From the IMG/VR virus record IMGVR_UViG_3300033148_001870, positions 1-32,029 of that record: 32,029 bases of DNA, one strand, 5' to 3'. How positions within the stretch are numbered: position 1 is the first letter of the stretch; every line of letters begins with the position of its first letter. The notes under the pieces are model-generated. The model was not told where the DNA came from and searched no databases. It saw nothing but the letters and a program-made list of their open reading frames with translations. Made by a program: the position numbers and the translations under genes. The DNA comes from a virus. Positions 6,641 to 14,647 of the stretch are shown piece after piece.

Positions 6641-7204
6641 ATGATTGGATCAATACGCGCAACAGGAAGCCCCACGGTCAAGACCGTGACAGAGACGCTT
6701 GCGTTGTTACAGGTTGTCGGCGGTGGCGACAAAGAAGTTAGAAAGTTGCTCGAAGAAATACGTGAAACTCAAGAGCATAACGATCAAGTTCTTAGTGAAG
6801 CTCGGACAGCTAAACAGGCTGCGACAACCGCACAAGCAGGCGCAAACGAGAAAATAAATGAATTAACCCGTGCCAAGGCAGAGATGAACACAGCCAAGGA
6901 CAAGTTTCATAGCGATATAAAATCTTCTTCGAGATTACTGAAAAAACGCGAAGATGACGTTAGTAATCGTGAGACCGAAGCCGCTACCGAAAAAACTCTA
7001 TTTTCTGAGGAGAAGCGTAAAGAGCTTCTTATCTTAAATCAGTTAAAAAAAGATATCAGTCAACGTATTGTAGCCGTTGAGAAACGTGAGACCCTGTGTG
7101 CTGAAAAACAAAACACTCTGAAGGAAATGTTTGAAGGATTCACCCAGACAGTAGAAGCGCTTTCCCAAAAAGTAATTCACGCAAAGAGCGTTGTTAATGT
7201 CTAA
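6641..7204 (+). CDS. Long coiled-coil protein (187 aa)
   Basis: From about residue 32 to 178 the sequence is continuous charged helix with heptad-like spacing (for example KLLEEIRETQEHNDQVLSEA and KKREDDVSNRETEAATEKTL). The N-terminus is short and beta-like. This suggests a rod-shaped trimer or dimer. It sits directly before the portal gene and overlaps it by eight bases, so a head-assembly or virion structural role is plausible. No signal peptide. Family not recognised. Confidence 0.6.
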   Translation: MIGSIRATGSPTVKTVTETLALLQVVGGGDKEVRKLLEEIRETQEHNDQVLSEARTAKQAATTAQAGANEKINELTRAKAEMNTAKDKFHSDIKSSSRLLKKREDDVSNRETEAATEKTLFSEEKRKELLILNQLKKDISQRIVAVEKRETLCAEKQNTLKEMFEGFTQTVEALSQKVIHAKSVVNV

Positions 7205-8825
7205 AAGAGTCAAAGATATCATCGCGAGATGGAAGGAACTCAAAGAGAAGAAAAGTCTTTGGCATAACCACTACGACGATCTTGCACGTGTCATGTTACC
7301 GAGACGTTTAGGATTTGCCCAGACAACGATTACCGGCGAAAATCGAAATGATGATATTTTTGACGGCACTCCAATGCAGGCCGCAAGAGGGTTAGCGAAT
7401 GCAATTGGCGGTATGATGCGTCCCGAAGGTCTTCCACGGATAGAAATGAAGACCGAAAACGATTCCCTGAACGCAATGGATGAAGTCAAGGACTGGCTGG
7501 CAGATTCAGATGAAAAATTAAAAAATGCCTTCAACAATCCTGATTCTCGTTTTCGTCAGGCCAGCGGTGAAAAAGACATTGATTTGGTAGTTTTTGGCAC
7601 TGCCGCTATGTTTGTGGGCGAGGAAAGAAACAAATTATTATTCCAGACGCTTCATTTAAAAGATGTAACCCCTTTTTTTAGCGAGGCGGGCGTCCCGGAG
7701 GGGATGTTTTTAAAGAGAAAACCCACCGTAAGGCAACTAATAACACGTTTTGGTGAGGAAAAGCTTTCTGACGATACAAGAAAACTTATCACAGATAATA
7801 AAATAGATGAAAAAGTCGAGGTTTTACGCGTAGTTCTCCCAAGAGAAGAAAGTCGTGCCGGGGCCTTATTCGCGCGTAATCTACCGTTTGCCGATATATG
7901 GATTGAAATAGAGGCAAAGCATGAATTATTAGTCGGTGGATTTCATGAATTCCCTTTTGTTGTCCCCCGGTGGGATACGACAAGTGGCGAGGATATGGGC
8001 CGATCTCCGGGAATGATAGCCCTCCCCGACGCTGAGACCTTACAGGCGATGGGGGAGACTATCCTGATTGCCGGACAGCGTGCAGCCGACCCCCCTCTAA
8101 TGGCCCCTAATGACGGGTCTTTTGACGCGTTAAACACGTTCCCCGGAGGTTTGAGTTATTACGACGTAGAAACGGCTGTCGCCGTAAGAGGTAATCCGTT
8201 CTTTTCTCTCGAATCTGGCACAAACCTGTCTATTTCGAGAGACATGCAAGCTGATTCAAGAGATCAAATCTTTGCGGCATTTTTCAGAAACGTATTAAAT
8301 CTTCCGGTCAGAGGCCCGGAAATGACCGCGACTGAGGTTATTCAGCGAAAAGAAGAATTTATCCGCGAGATCGGCCCTATATTCGGTCGGTTAGAGACGG
8401 ACGACACCTCGCCGACGGTAGAGCGAGCATTTATGATAATGCTTCGCGCAGGGGCTTTTTTGCCCATTCCCCAAGTCTTACAGGAGCAGAATATTCGGTT
8501 TGACTACGACTCCCCCGTCAAGAAGATCCGCCAACAGATTGACGCGGCGGCAGCTAGAATGTGGTCGCAAGAAATGATAGAGTTGAGTGCCGTAAAACCA
8601 GAAGCGCTTGACCTGATTAATGTTGATGAGTTAGGACGGTTCTCTGCTGATGCGTTAGGTATTCCGAAGAAAGTAGTAAACGGCGTCGATCAGGTCGAGC
8701 AATTAAGAGCACAGAGGCAAGAAGCCGTGGAAGCCCAACAACAAGCAGATCAACTTGCTCAAGGTATGGATATTGCTAAAGTGGGCGCAGATGCGGCTAA
8801 TGCTGCTGGATTAACAGGAGAATAA
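7197..8825 (+). CDS. Portal protein (T7 gp8-like head-tail connector)
   Basis: The 542-residue product matches the head-to-tail connecting family of T7-like phages. The N-terminal pattern is RVKDIIARWKELKEKKSLW followed by PRRLGF and a GTPMQAARGLANAIGGMM segment; the C-terminal part has the clip/stem-like stretch with EMTATEVIQRKEEF and ends in a glutamine-rich helix. It forms the dodecameric ring through which DNA passes. I start at ATG 7197; a TTG two codons earlier is unlikely. Followed at once by two conserved small genes and the scaffold. Confidence 0.9.
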   Translation: MSKRVKDIIARWKELKEKKSLWHNHYDDLARVMLPRRLGFAQTTITGENRNDDIFDGTPMQAARGLANAIGGMMRPEGLPRIEMKTENDSLNAMDEVKDWLADSDEKLKNAFNNPDSRFRQASGEKDIDLVVFGTAAMFVGEERNKLLFQTLHLKDVTPFFSEAGVPEGMFLKRKPTVRQLITRFGEEKLSDDTRKLITDNKIDEKVEVLRVVLPREESRAGALFARNLPFADIWIEIEAKHELLVGGFHEFPFVVPRWDTTSGEDMGRSPGMIALPDAETLQAMGETILIAGQRAADPPLMAPNDGSFDALNTFPGGLSYYDVETAVAVRGNPFFSLESGTNLSISRDMQADSRDQIFAAFFRNVLNLPVRGPEMTATEVIQRKEEFIREIGPIFGRLETDDTSPTVERAFMIMLRAGAFLPIPQVLQEQNIRFDYDSPVKKIRQQIDAAAARMWSQEMIELSAVKPEALDLINVDELGRFSADALGIPKKVVNGVDQVEQLRAQRQEAVEAQQQADQLAQGMDIAKVGADAANAAGLTGE

Positions 8826-8826
8826 A

Positions 8827-9081
8827 ATGAGCGAATCTATGTGGATGGATCGCGCCCAGAGCGCAGAATCAAAATTAATTACCATGAAGGAATCTCTTGG
8901 CGCGGCGGTAGAGCGGGTCAAAATATTCAAAGCTAATTTTGGCGTTAAGGAAAGAGCCAACGGTGAGATTGAAATTGATTTTGACAAGTTTGTTGAAAAT
9001 CTCGGCAAAGAAAGCGCGACGGAACTAAGAAAAATCATTGACGAGCGCTACTCAACCACTCTGCATTTGAATCATGGCTGA
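8827..9081 (+). CDS. Conserved small protein after portal (84 aa)
   Basis: Acidic, helical protein starting MSESMWMDRAQSAESK. AGGAG precedes the ATG. A gene of this kind follows the portal in several podoviruses, but its role is not known to me. It overlaps the next gene by eight bases. Confidence 0.65.
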   Translation: MSESMWMDRAQSAESKLITMKESLGAAVERVKIFKANFGVKERANGEIEIDFDKFVENLGKESATELRKIIDERYSTTLHLNHG

Positions 9082-9388
9082 TTTATTTACAGAATTACTT
9101 AATTCTATAAGATCTTTACCCATAACCGAAAATTATTCCCCCAAAGAACGGTATCAGGATTTCAGGCAGGTCTTCACAGGAACCGAGCAGGGGAAAAGGG
9201 TATATCGAGAACTTCTTTCTTGGGGAAAGATGTTTGCAAGCTCGGTATATGGTGACCCGATTGATCCTCTCCGTATGGCGAAGGATCAAGCGGTTAGTGA
9301 CTTTTCTAAAAAAATACTTGCTACTGTTGAGATTGAACCTCCAGAGCAACCAACTAAGGCTGTACGAAAACCAACGAGGAGCAAATAA
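9074..9388 (+). CDS. Bbp19-like virion-associated protein
   Basis: The segment DFRQVFTGTEQGKRVYRELL (about residues 29-48) matches the Bbp19-type family of podoviruses, where a tyrosine/arginine, 'VF-x-GT-x-x-G-x-x-V' motif is typical. Total length 104 residues, with a basic C-terminal tail (KAVRKPTRSK). Position between portal and scaffold is also typical. Exact role unknown. No ribosome binding site is visible; the start overlaps the preceding gene. Confidence 0.65.
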   Translation: MADLFTELLNSIRSLPITENYSPKERYQDFRQVFTGTEQGKRVYRELLSWGKMFASSVYGDPIDPLRMAKDQAVSDFSKKILATVEIEPPEQPTKAVRKPTRSK

Positions 9389-9696
9389 TGGCTGATGAAG
9401 CATGGGTAGACTCAATTGAAGATGAAGGGCTTAAAGAATCTTTAGGACAATTTGAAAGTCAGGAAAAACTGTTTGATGCTATTGGATATAAAGCTCCCGA
9501 ACCTGAAAAAGAAAACTGGAGCGAAGGTTGGGATGAAGAATTAAAAAATACCGCCGACCGATTCTCTTCAAGAGAAGATGCGGTTAGGGCTGTTCAGGAT
9601 TTAAGAAAACGTGACTCACAGGTTCGTGTCCCCGGCAAGGACGCGCTGAGGATGGTGAAGGGTATGACTTCCCAGAAGTCCCAGAAGAGGAGATGA
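9388..9696 (+). CDS. Scaffold protein, N-terminal part (frame-split)
   Basis: 102 residues, very acidic: EAWVDSIEDEGLKESL ... AIGYKAPEPEKENWSEGW ... DLRKRDSQVRVPGKDA. This is the usual start of a podovirus capsid-assembly scaffold. After GKDA the frame gives an unlikely basic tail (residues about 87-102, SQKSQKRR). In the other frame the same DNA reads AEDGEGYDFPEVPEEEM and runs straight into the next gene. One extra base near 9640-9655 would fuse both. GAGGAG precedes the ATG. Confidence 0.7.
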   Translation: MADEAWVDSIEDEGLKESLGQFESQEKLFDAIGYKAPEPEKENWSEGWDEELKNTADRFSSREDAVRAVQDLRKRDSQVRVPGKDALRMVKGMTSQKSQKRR

Positions 9697-10253
9697 CTGA
9701 TGAGTTAAAGGCTTCTCGTAAAGACTGGGGGGAAAGATTCCATAAGCTTAATATGCCAAAAAACGTAGTCAGCTCAATACTCGGCTTTTTTAACGAAGAT
9801 GCCGGAAAGATAATAGCGGCAGAGGCCGAGGCTGATAAAGAATTTGTCAAAACACAAGAAGAAGCCCTTCATGGTGAATGGAAAGGGGATTATGAAAAGA
9901 ACAAGACTTTAGCTAATCGTGCTTTCAAAGACATCGCCGAACGTGCTGGTTTGAAACTTGATGATCTAACCAAAATTGAAACCAAAGATGGCCGATTCCT
10001 TATGGATAGACCTGAGCTGTCCAAATTATTCGCTGTTATCGGCAGGGAAATGGCTGAAGGCCCGTCTGTTCTGACTGGGGGCGATCTGGATACGGCTGAA
10101 GATCAAATAAAAGACATTCGTAAACAAATCAACGAAGCCCAGGCTAAGGGCGATAGTAAGCTTGCCAACAAGTTATTTGCCTCCGAACAAGGCTTAATAG
10201 CTAAAATGAAAGGAAGTAAGCCCATTGTAGGCAGCCAAGGAAGGGCGGCTTGA
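9693..10253 (+). CDS. Scaffold protein, C-terminal part (frame-split)
   Basis: 186 residues, helical and charged: DELKASRKDWGERFHKLNMP, then EEALHGEWKGDYEKNK, then a C-terminal helix with EDQIKDIRKQINEAQAKGD. This is the body of a capsid-assembly scaffold that should bind the coat protein at its C-terminus and leave before DNA filling. Its ATG overlaps the stop of the first part (ATGA). The frame is open upstream of the ATG back to about 9614 and encodes a scaffold-like YDFPEVPEEE, so the ATG may be internal to a once single gene. Either a mutation, a sequence error, or programmed frameshifting. Confidence 0.7.
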   Translation: MTDELKASRKDWGERFHKLNMPKNVVSSILGFFNEDAGKIIAAEAEADKEFVKTQEEALHGEWKGDYEKNKTLANRAFKDIAERAGLKLDDLTKIETKDGRFLMDRPELSKLFAVIGREMAEGPSVLTGGDLDTAEDQIKDIRKQINEAQAKGDSKLANKLFASEQGLIAKMKGSKPIVGSQGRAA

Positions 10254-10278
10254 CAAGTATTCAATAATATTCTAATCT
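10250..10278 (+). promoter_or_regulatory. Sigma70-type promoter candidate for the capsid gene
   Basis: A perfect TTGACA (10250-10255) overlaps the scaffold stop codon, followed by a 17-base spacer and TAATCT (10273-10278). The capsid ATG is about 165 bases downstream, leaving a long leader. Separate strong transcription of the coat gene would fit its high copy need. Confidence 0.5.
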
Positions 10279-10284
10279 TCAACT

Positions 10285-10440
10285 AGACGACTCACCCGCA
10301 CGGCGAAAGCCCCGGCCTCGTCACAAGAATTACACTACCGAATGCCCCGGTAAAAGGATGAAGGCCCCGAAAGGCTTACCCTGAACTCTTAACCGGCTCA
10401 CCTGATGGAAAGTGTCCAAACTCAATCAATGAGAGGGCAT
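10285..10440 (+). promoter_or_regulatory. Structured leader of the major capsid gene
   Basis: A 190-base non-coding stretch, GC-richer than its surroundings, between scaffold and capsid gene. Visible pairings: a hairpin AAGGCC (10361-10366)/GGCTT (10373-10377) with CCGAAA loop; an outer CCGGTAA (10347-10353)/TTAACCGG (10389-10396); and an alternative GGTAA (10349-10353)/TTACC (10376-10380), which excludes the others. A GAGAGG ribosome binding site follows. This could be a stabilising or regulating RNA element. Confidence 0.45.
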
Positions 10441-10444
10441 ATCT

Positions 10445-11338
10445 ATGTCAACTTCAATCGACACCTCGTTTATTACAAGTTACGAGGCAAAAGTACATGA
10501 GGTCTTCCAACGACAAGGAAGTTACCTTAAAGATTGTGTTCGTGTTAAGGATAATGTTATAGGATCTACAGCCGTTTTTCAGAAAATCGGCAAAGGCACC
10601 GCAACGACCAAAGCACGGCACGGAACAATTACGCCGATGAACCAACAACATACGGCACCTTCAACCACACTGGCTGACTTTTACGCAGGCGACTGGGTAG
10701 ATAAGCTGGATGAGGCAAAAATCAACATCAACGAGCGTGACGTCATTGCAAGTGGCGGCGCGATGGCGCTTGGCAGGAAAGTAGACGATCAGATCACCAC
10801 GACTCTTGATACCACTTCTCAATCAACCGTTACACTAACCGTTACTTCAAAGGCAACCGTTCTTGCGACGGCTATCGAGTTTACTGAAGCGGCGTGGTCA
10901 AATGACGTACCGAATGACGGCCAAGTTTATGCGGTCGTAACCCCTCGGTATTGGTCACAACTCATGACTTTGGATCAGTTTTCACGGTCAGAATGGGTCG
11001 GCGCTGATGGAATGGCCTTTACTAATGGCCCTGCGATTGGACGAGGTAAGTTCAAGAACTGGATGGGGATCATGTGGAAGATGCAAACAGGTCTTCCTGG
11101 GGCTGGTACAGCAACTGCTAAAACTTTTGTTTGGCATAAAATGGCGGTTGGTTACGCCGTTGCACAATCTGCCGGTAATATTGCCGGAAACGAAGCTGTG
11201 GCGGCTGATATCACCTGGCATGGTGATCGGGCGGCACATTTCGTCAACCACATGATGAGCGGTAACAGTGTTATGATAGATGACACTGGTGTTATTGAGG
11301 GGAACCTTGATGATACTGCTGCAATCGTAACTTCATAG
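10445..11338 (+). CDS. Major capsid protein
   Basis: The 297-residue product has the features of a podovirus coat protein: N-terminal helical part (SYEAKVHEVFQRQGSYLKDC), a charged loop (GTATTKARHGTITPMNQQ), the LADFYAGDWVDKLDEAKINI segment and a C-terminal domain with VVTPRYWSQLMTLDQFSRSEW. It follows the scaffold and precedes a small head protein, the normal order. Presumed HK97 fold. It has its own promoter candidate, a long structured leader and a good ribosome binding site, which fits high expression. Confidence 0.85.
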   Translation: MSTSIDTSFITSYEAKVHEVFQRQGSYLKDCVRVKDNVIGSTAVFQKIGKGTATTKARHGTITPMNQQHTAPSTTLADFYAGDWVDKLDEAKININERDVIASGGAMALGRKVDDQITTTLDTTSQSTVTLTVTSKATVLATAIEFTEAAWSNDVPNDGQVYAVVTPRYWSQLMTLDQFSRSEWVGADGMAFTNGPAIGRGKFKNWMGIMWKMQTGLPGAGTATAKTFVWHKMAVGYAVAQSAGNIAGNEAVAADITWHGDRAAHFVNHMMSGNSVMIDDTGVIEGNLDDTAAIVTS

Positions 11339-11347
11339 GAGGCTATC

Positions 11348-11668
11348 ATGGCTTATACAGAAGGTGGTCTTTCCTTAATTTCTTCAGTAAATGGGTTTGG
11401 GCTTTATCGTTATGATTCTCTCGATGATGTTGATTTGGTCGAAGATGCTGGCTATTTCAACAATCTGGATGATAATCTTAACCTTGCAATAGGCGATATA
11501 ATCCACGCTTTTGATTGGACAACCGCAGTTCGCTCAGGGACGTTGGCAGGCTATAAGAAATTTGCCGTTACCAACGTGATCTCAAACGATGCTGCCTCCA
11601 GTGCAGGCGCTGTAAATATTGCTGAAATTGGTGTATCAACAGACGGAGCAATCTCCTCTGGCGATTAA
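11348..11668 (+). CDS. Small head protein, possible decoration protein (106 aa)
   Basis: Starts MAYTEGGLSLISSVNGFGLYRY; beta-rich, acidic, with AGGAGG at ideal spacing. It sits nine bases after the capsid gene and before a strong terminator, so it should be made at high level together with the coat protein. Position and size suggest a head decoration or cement protein, but there is no sequence proof. Confidence 0.6.
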   Translation: MAYTEGGLSLISSVNGFGLYRYDSLDDVDLVEDAGYFNNLDDNLNLAIGDIIHAFDWTTAVRSGTLAGYKKFAVTNVISNDAASSAGAVNIAEIGVSTDGAISSGD

Positions 11669-11674
11669 TGAGGG

Positions 11675-11700
11675 AGGGGGCTTTTTGCCCCCTTTGTCTT
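11675..11700 (+). terminator. Rho-independent terminator after the capsid operon
   Basis: Stem AGGGGGC (11675-11681), loop of five T, complementary GCCCCCT (11687-11693), then a T-rich tail TTGTCTT. It ends the capsid unit and marks the left border of the sugar cassette, whose first start codon overlaps the tail. Confidence 0.85.
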
Positions 11701-12184
11701 GACAGGAACGTGCATTGTTGCTGGCAGCGCGAGTTGTTTGCATGAAGATCTTGGAAAAGCCGGTGATTTCCCGGTTATAGCAGTCAATGGCGCGTCAAGA
11801 GAAATTAAAGCATTCGCGCTTTATTCACAACACCCAGAAAAATTCTTAAGCGCAAGATGGATTCATTGGCAAAAAAAGTTTCATAAAGACTTTACTGTTA
11901 ATAGTTCCATTTATCATGAGTGTGTAGATCATGTATGGGATATTAAAAACGGAGGCAGCTCCGCTTGGGGGGCGCGTAAAATGGCATCTTTGATGGGGTT
12001 TGATAAAGTCATCCTTTGTGGCTGCCCAATGAAGCCTGGGCCTTATGTCGGTGGTCATAATATGGGTGGTTTTATGCATAAAGAGGATGTGGTTGAAGTT
12101 TTACTAAACTATATCAAGAATGATACGAAGTGGCATAAAGGCTGCATCAGCATGAGTGGGGCTACCAGAGACGTTCTATGCTGA
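11699..12184 (+). CDS. MptE/DUF115-like or sialyltransferase-like Rossmann protein
   Basis: 161 residues. The N-terminus CIVAGSASCLHEDLGKA ... VIAVNGA has the nucleotide-binding look of DUF115/MptE-like proteins and of some phage sialyltransferase-like enzymes; later come SAWGARKMASLMGFDKVILCGCPM and a GYVGGHN-like loop. It probably handles a nucleotide-linked sugar. The TTG start lies inside the terminator tail with no ribosome binding site, and no better start exists without losing the first strand, so the gene may be poorly expressed or its 5' end may have been cut by the insertion. Overlaps the next gene by seven bases. Confidence 0.5.
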   Translation: MTGTCIVAGSASCLHEDLGKAGDFPVIAVNGASREIKAFALYSQHPEKFLSARWIHWQKKFHKDFTVNSSIYHECVDHVWDIKNGGSSAWGARKMASLMGFDKVILCGCPMKPGPYVGGHNMGGFMHKEDVVEVLLNYIKNDTKWHKGCISMSGATRDVLC

Positions 12185-12702
12185 CAGTTGCTTGTGTTTT
12201 ATCTCCCGGCCCAACTTACAACCAATCCCACGTTCACAGATTAAGACAACAGCTTATAGGCAGAATAAACCAGCCTTTTGAGTTTGTTTGTTTAGATGAT
12301 TCGCCTTACCCCGGCTGGTGGGCAAAAATAGATTTATTTAAACCCGGACGATTTACCGGACGAGTCTTGTATTTTGATCTCGATGTTACGATTATCTCAA
12401 ATCTGGACGAAGTGGCGGAATGCCCTTCTTTTACGGCGGTAAGAGACTACTTAAATAAAAGTCTAATTAATTCAAGCGTGATGGTGTGGGATGCGGGTAC
12501 ATTAGATCATGTTTATAAAAAGTTCAGCCTTGATATGGCAGACAAGTTCCCCGGCGATCAGGAATATATAAATTCAGTGAGCATCCCTTCCAAATTCCCT
12601 AAAAAATGGTTTCCGTCTTATAAGCATGATTGCAAGGATGAAATCCCTGAAGGGGCTAAAGCTATTATTTTTCATGGAAAACCTAAGCCTTGGGATCTCT
12701 GA
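12178..12702 (+). CDS. GT8-like glycosyltransferase
   Basis: 174 residues. The key piece is GRVLYFDLDVTIISNLDEV, with the DxD metal- and nucleotide-sugar-binding motif at D67-L-D69, typical of family 8-like GT-A enzymes. An acceptor-side stretch with PGDQEYIN (about 122-129) and a C-terminal IIFHGKPKPWDL (matching the usual HF-G-x-KPW end) strengthen this. It should transfer a sugar from a nucleotide donor. No membrane segment. Starts at ATG overlapping the previous gene; stop shares bases with the next ATG. Confidence 0.75.
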   Translation: MLTVACVLSPGPTYNQSHVHRLRQQLIGRINQPFEFVCLDDSPYPGWWAKIDLFKPGRFTGRVLYFDLDVTIISNLDEVAECPSFTAVRDYLNKSLINSSVMVWDAGTLDHVYKKFSLDMADKFPGDQEYINSVSIPSKFPKKWFPSYKHDCKDEIPEGAKAIIFHGKPKPWDL

Positions 12703-14048
12703 TGGATTTAGTATTAATTAATCCCGGAGACCAGGAAAAAATATACCAGCATTTAAGCGGTGGGTTAACCGCCAAAGAGCAGCCTCTTTGGTGCCGGTTG
12801 ATTGCTGGGTATATTCGAGACAACGGCTATAGCGTTCAGATCATTGACGCTGACGCTGAAGACTTGACCGCGAAAGAAGTCGCTGCAAGGGTAAATCAGA
12901 TAAACCCTCGTCTTGTAGGTATGATCGTTTACGGTCATCAGCCCTCGGCCTCAACGCAGCAAATGGAGTCGGCAGGCGAGATATGTGATCTTATTGACTT
13001 GCCTATTGTTATTGCCGGAGGGCATGTCTCAGCCTTACCAAAAAGAACGCTACGAGAAGAATCTGTTGGATGTGTTGCGGTAGGCGAAGGCGCTATAACA
13101 ATCAAAGAGCTACTTGAAGGCAAGCCTATGTGTGAAGTCTATGGGCTTGTCTGGGCAATAAGCAATCCATGTATACCTGTCACAAATCTACCTTCGCCTT
13201 TACTTGATCTAGATCAGCTATCGGGTAACACATGGGATTTACTCCCAATGGACAAATACCGCGCACATAACTGGCAGGGACAAAGACAACCCTATGCTTC
13301 GATTTACACAAGTCTTGGATGCCCTTATCAGTGTTCGTTTTGTTGTATTAATGCCCCTTTTGGGGGAAGTGGATACAGAACTCGAAAGCCTGAAGATGTG
13401 ATAGCTGAAATTAAAATGCTTCACGATACTTACGGGGTAAAGACATTCAAAATCATAGATGAGATGTTCGTTTTAAAGCCATCTCATTACATACCGATTT
13501 GCGAAGGACTGGCTGAACTAAACCTAGATCTAAATATCTGGGCATACGCAAGAATTGATACCGTTAAACCTGAAACATTAAATCTTTTACGCAAAGCTGG
13601 CATACAATGGTTGGCGCTAGGTATCGAATCCGGCTCTGAATATGTCAGGGATGGCGCAGACAAAACATTGTCAGAAAAAGATATTTATACCATTGTCAGA
13701 GAAATCCAGAAGGCCGATATTAAAGTCCTGGGAAACTTTATTTTTGGCCTGCCCGACGATACAATGGATTCCATGTGTGAAACGCTTGATCTAGCCATCA
13801 AATTAGAGTGCGATTTTGCGAACTTCTATTCTTGTCAGGCGTATCCGGGGTCGAAGCTTTTTAATGAAGCCAACCCTGACGATTTACCTGATTCATGGTC
13901 TGGTTATTCTCAACATTCGGCAAACTGTAAACCCTTACCCACTAAAACCTTAACCTCAAAAGAAGTGCTACAGTTTAGAGATTATGCTCATTCTACTTAT
14001 TTTGCAGATATCCCGGCTTTATCCGCGCCTTTGAAGAGAAATGGATAA
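12702..14048 (+). CDS. B12-binding-domain radical SAM protein
   Basis: 448 residues. The first 200 form a B12-binding-type Rossmann domain (LINPGDQE at the start, AGGHVSALPKRTL in the GG loop region), although the cobalt-ligating DxHxxG is not seen. The radical SAM core has C207-x3-C211-x2-C214 (GCPYQCSFCC) for the 4Fe-4S cluster, followed by FKIIDEMF, an ALGIESGSE loop and FIFGLPDDT. Members methylate unactivated carbons or rearrange sugars and other small molecules. Within a sugar cassette, C-methylation or deoxygenation of the sugar is a fair guess. I start at ATG 12702 because a TTG four codons earlier adds nothing. Confidence 0.8.
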   Translation: MDLVLINPGDQEKIYQHLSGGLTAKEQPLWCRLIAGYIRDNGYSVQIIDADAEDLTAKEVAARVNQINPRLVGMIVYGHQPSASTQQMESAGEICDLIDLPIVIAGGHVSALPKRTLREESVGCVAVGEGAITIKELLEGKPMCEVYGLVWAISNPCIPVTNLPSPLLDLDQLSGNTWDLLPMDKYRAHNWQGQRQPYASIYTSLGCPYQCSFCCINAPFGGSGYRTRKPEDVIAEIKMLHDTYGVKTFKIIDEMFVLKPSHYIPICEGLAELNLDLNIWAYARIDTVKPETLNLLRKAGIQWLALGIESGSEYVRDGADKTLSEKDIYTIVREIQKADIKVLGNFIFGLPDDTMDSMCETLDLAIKLECDFANFYSCQAYPGSKLFNEANPDDLPDSWSGYSQHSANCKPLPTKTLTSKEVLQFRDYAHSTYFADIPALSAPLKRNG

Positions 14049-14622
14049 GCAGGAATTAATCGACTTCGAGGAAGGGATTGCCGCTTCGTTTAATAATGGA
14101 GAAATCCCCTACCCAGTCCATTTTTCAGACGGTAATGAAGATCAGTTAATCGAGATATTCAAAGAAATTAAATCGGATGACTGGGCTTTTGGATCATGGA
14201 GGATGCACTATCAAGCTTTATTAAAAGGGGTTTCAAGTGAAGCCTTGAAAGAAGCCATATTTAGTGGCGAATCAATGGCTCTACGCTTCCCTAAAGAGCG
14301 TGTATACGGCTCTGCTATCGTAGGAGGCACGATCCCAATCGCATTAGGGGTAGCGCTAGGTATCAAGCGAGAGGGCGGCTCAGAGCGCGTCTGGTGCTTT
14401 CTTGGGGATATGACAGCAGAGACAGGCATATTCCATGAGGCTAAAAAATATGCAGAAAACTTTAACCTACCAATTAACTGGGTTATTGAAGATAATGGTA
14501 TATCAGTATGTACTAATACTAAAGAAGCATGGGGTGGCGATCTGAGTCTAACCGGAGTCAAGCGGTTTAAGTATCAATCTCGCTGGCCGCATTGTGGTAG
14601 CGGAGTAAGAGTCAATTTCTAG
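14041..14622 (+). CDS. TPP-dependent enzyme, alpha (PP-domain) subunit
   Basis: 193 residues, resembling the alpha subunit of 2-oxo acid dehydrogenase E1 or the PP half of transketolase. The thiamine-diphosphate motif is G122-D123 (LGDMTAETG) to N152 (EDNGIS), the classical GD-x(25-30)-N. The AFGSWRMHYQALLKGV and GSAIVGGTIPIALGVALG stretches match E1 alpha. It is much shorter than normal E1 alpha (about 320-400). The C-terminus YQSRWPHCGSG is the usual end of small PP-type subunits, so it looks complete. Partner is encoded next. In a sugar operon it could transfer a two-carbon unit. Confidence 0.75.
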   Translation: MDKQELIDFEEGIAASFNNGEIPYPVHFSDGNEDQLIEIFKEIKSDDWAFGSWRMHYQALLKGVSSEALKEAIFSGESMALRFPKERVYGSAIVGGTIPIALGVALGIKREGGSERVWCFLGDMTAETGIFHEAKKYAENFNLPINWVIEDNGISVCTNTKEAWGGDLSLTGVKRFKYQSRWPHCGSGVRVNF

Positions 14623-14647
14623 TTATAAACAAGCGCTATCAGAGGCC

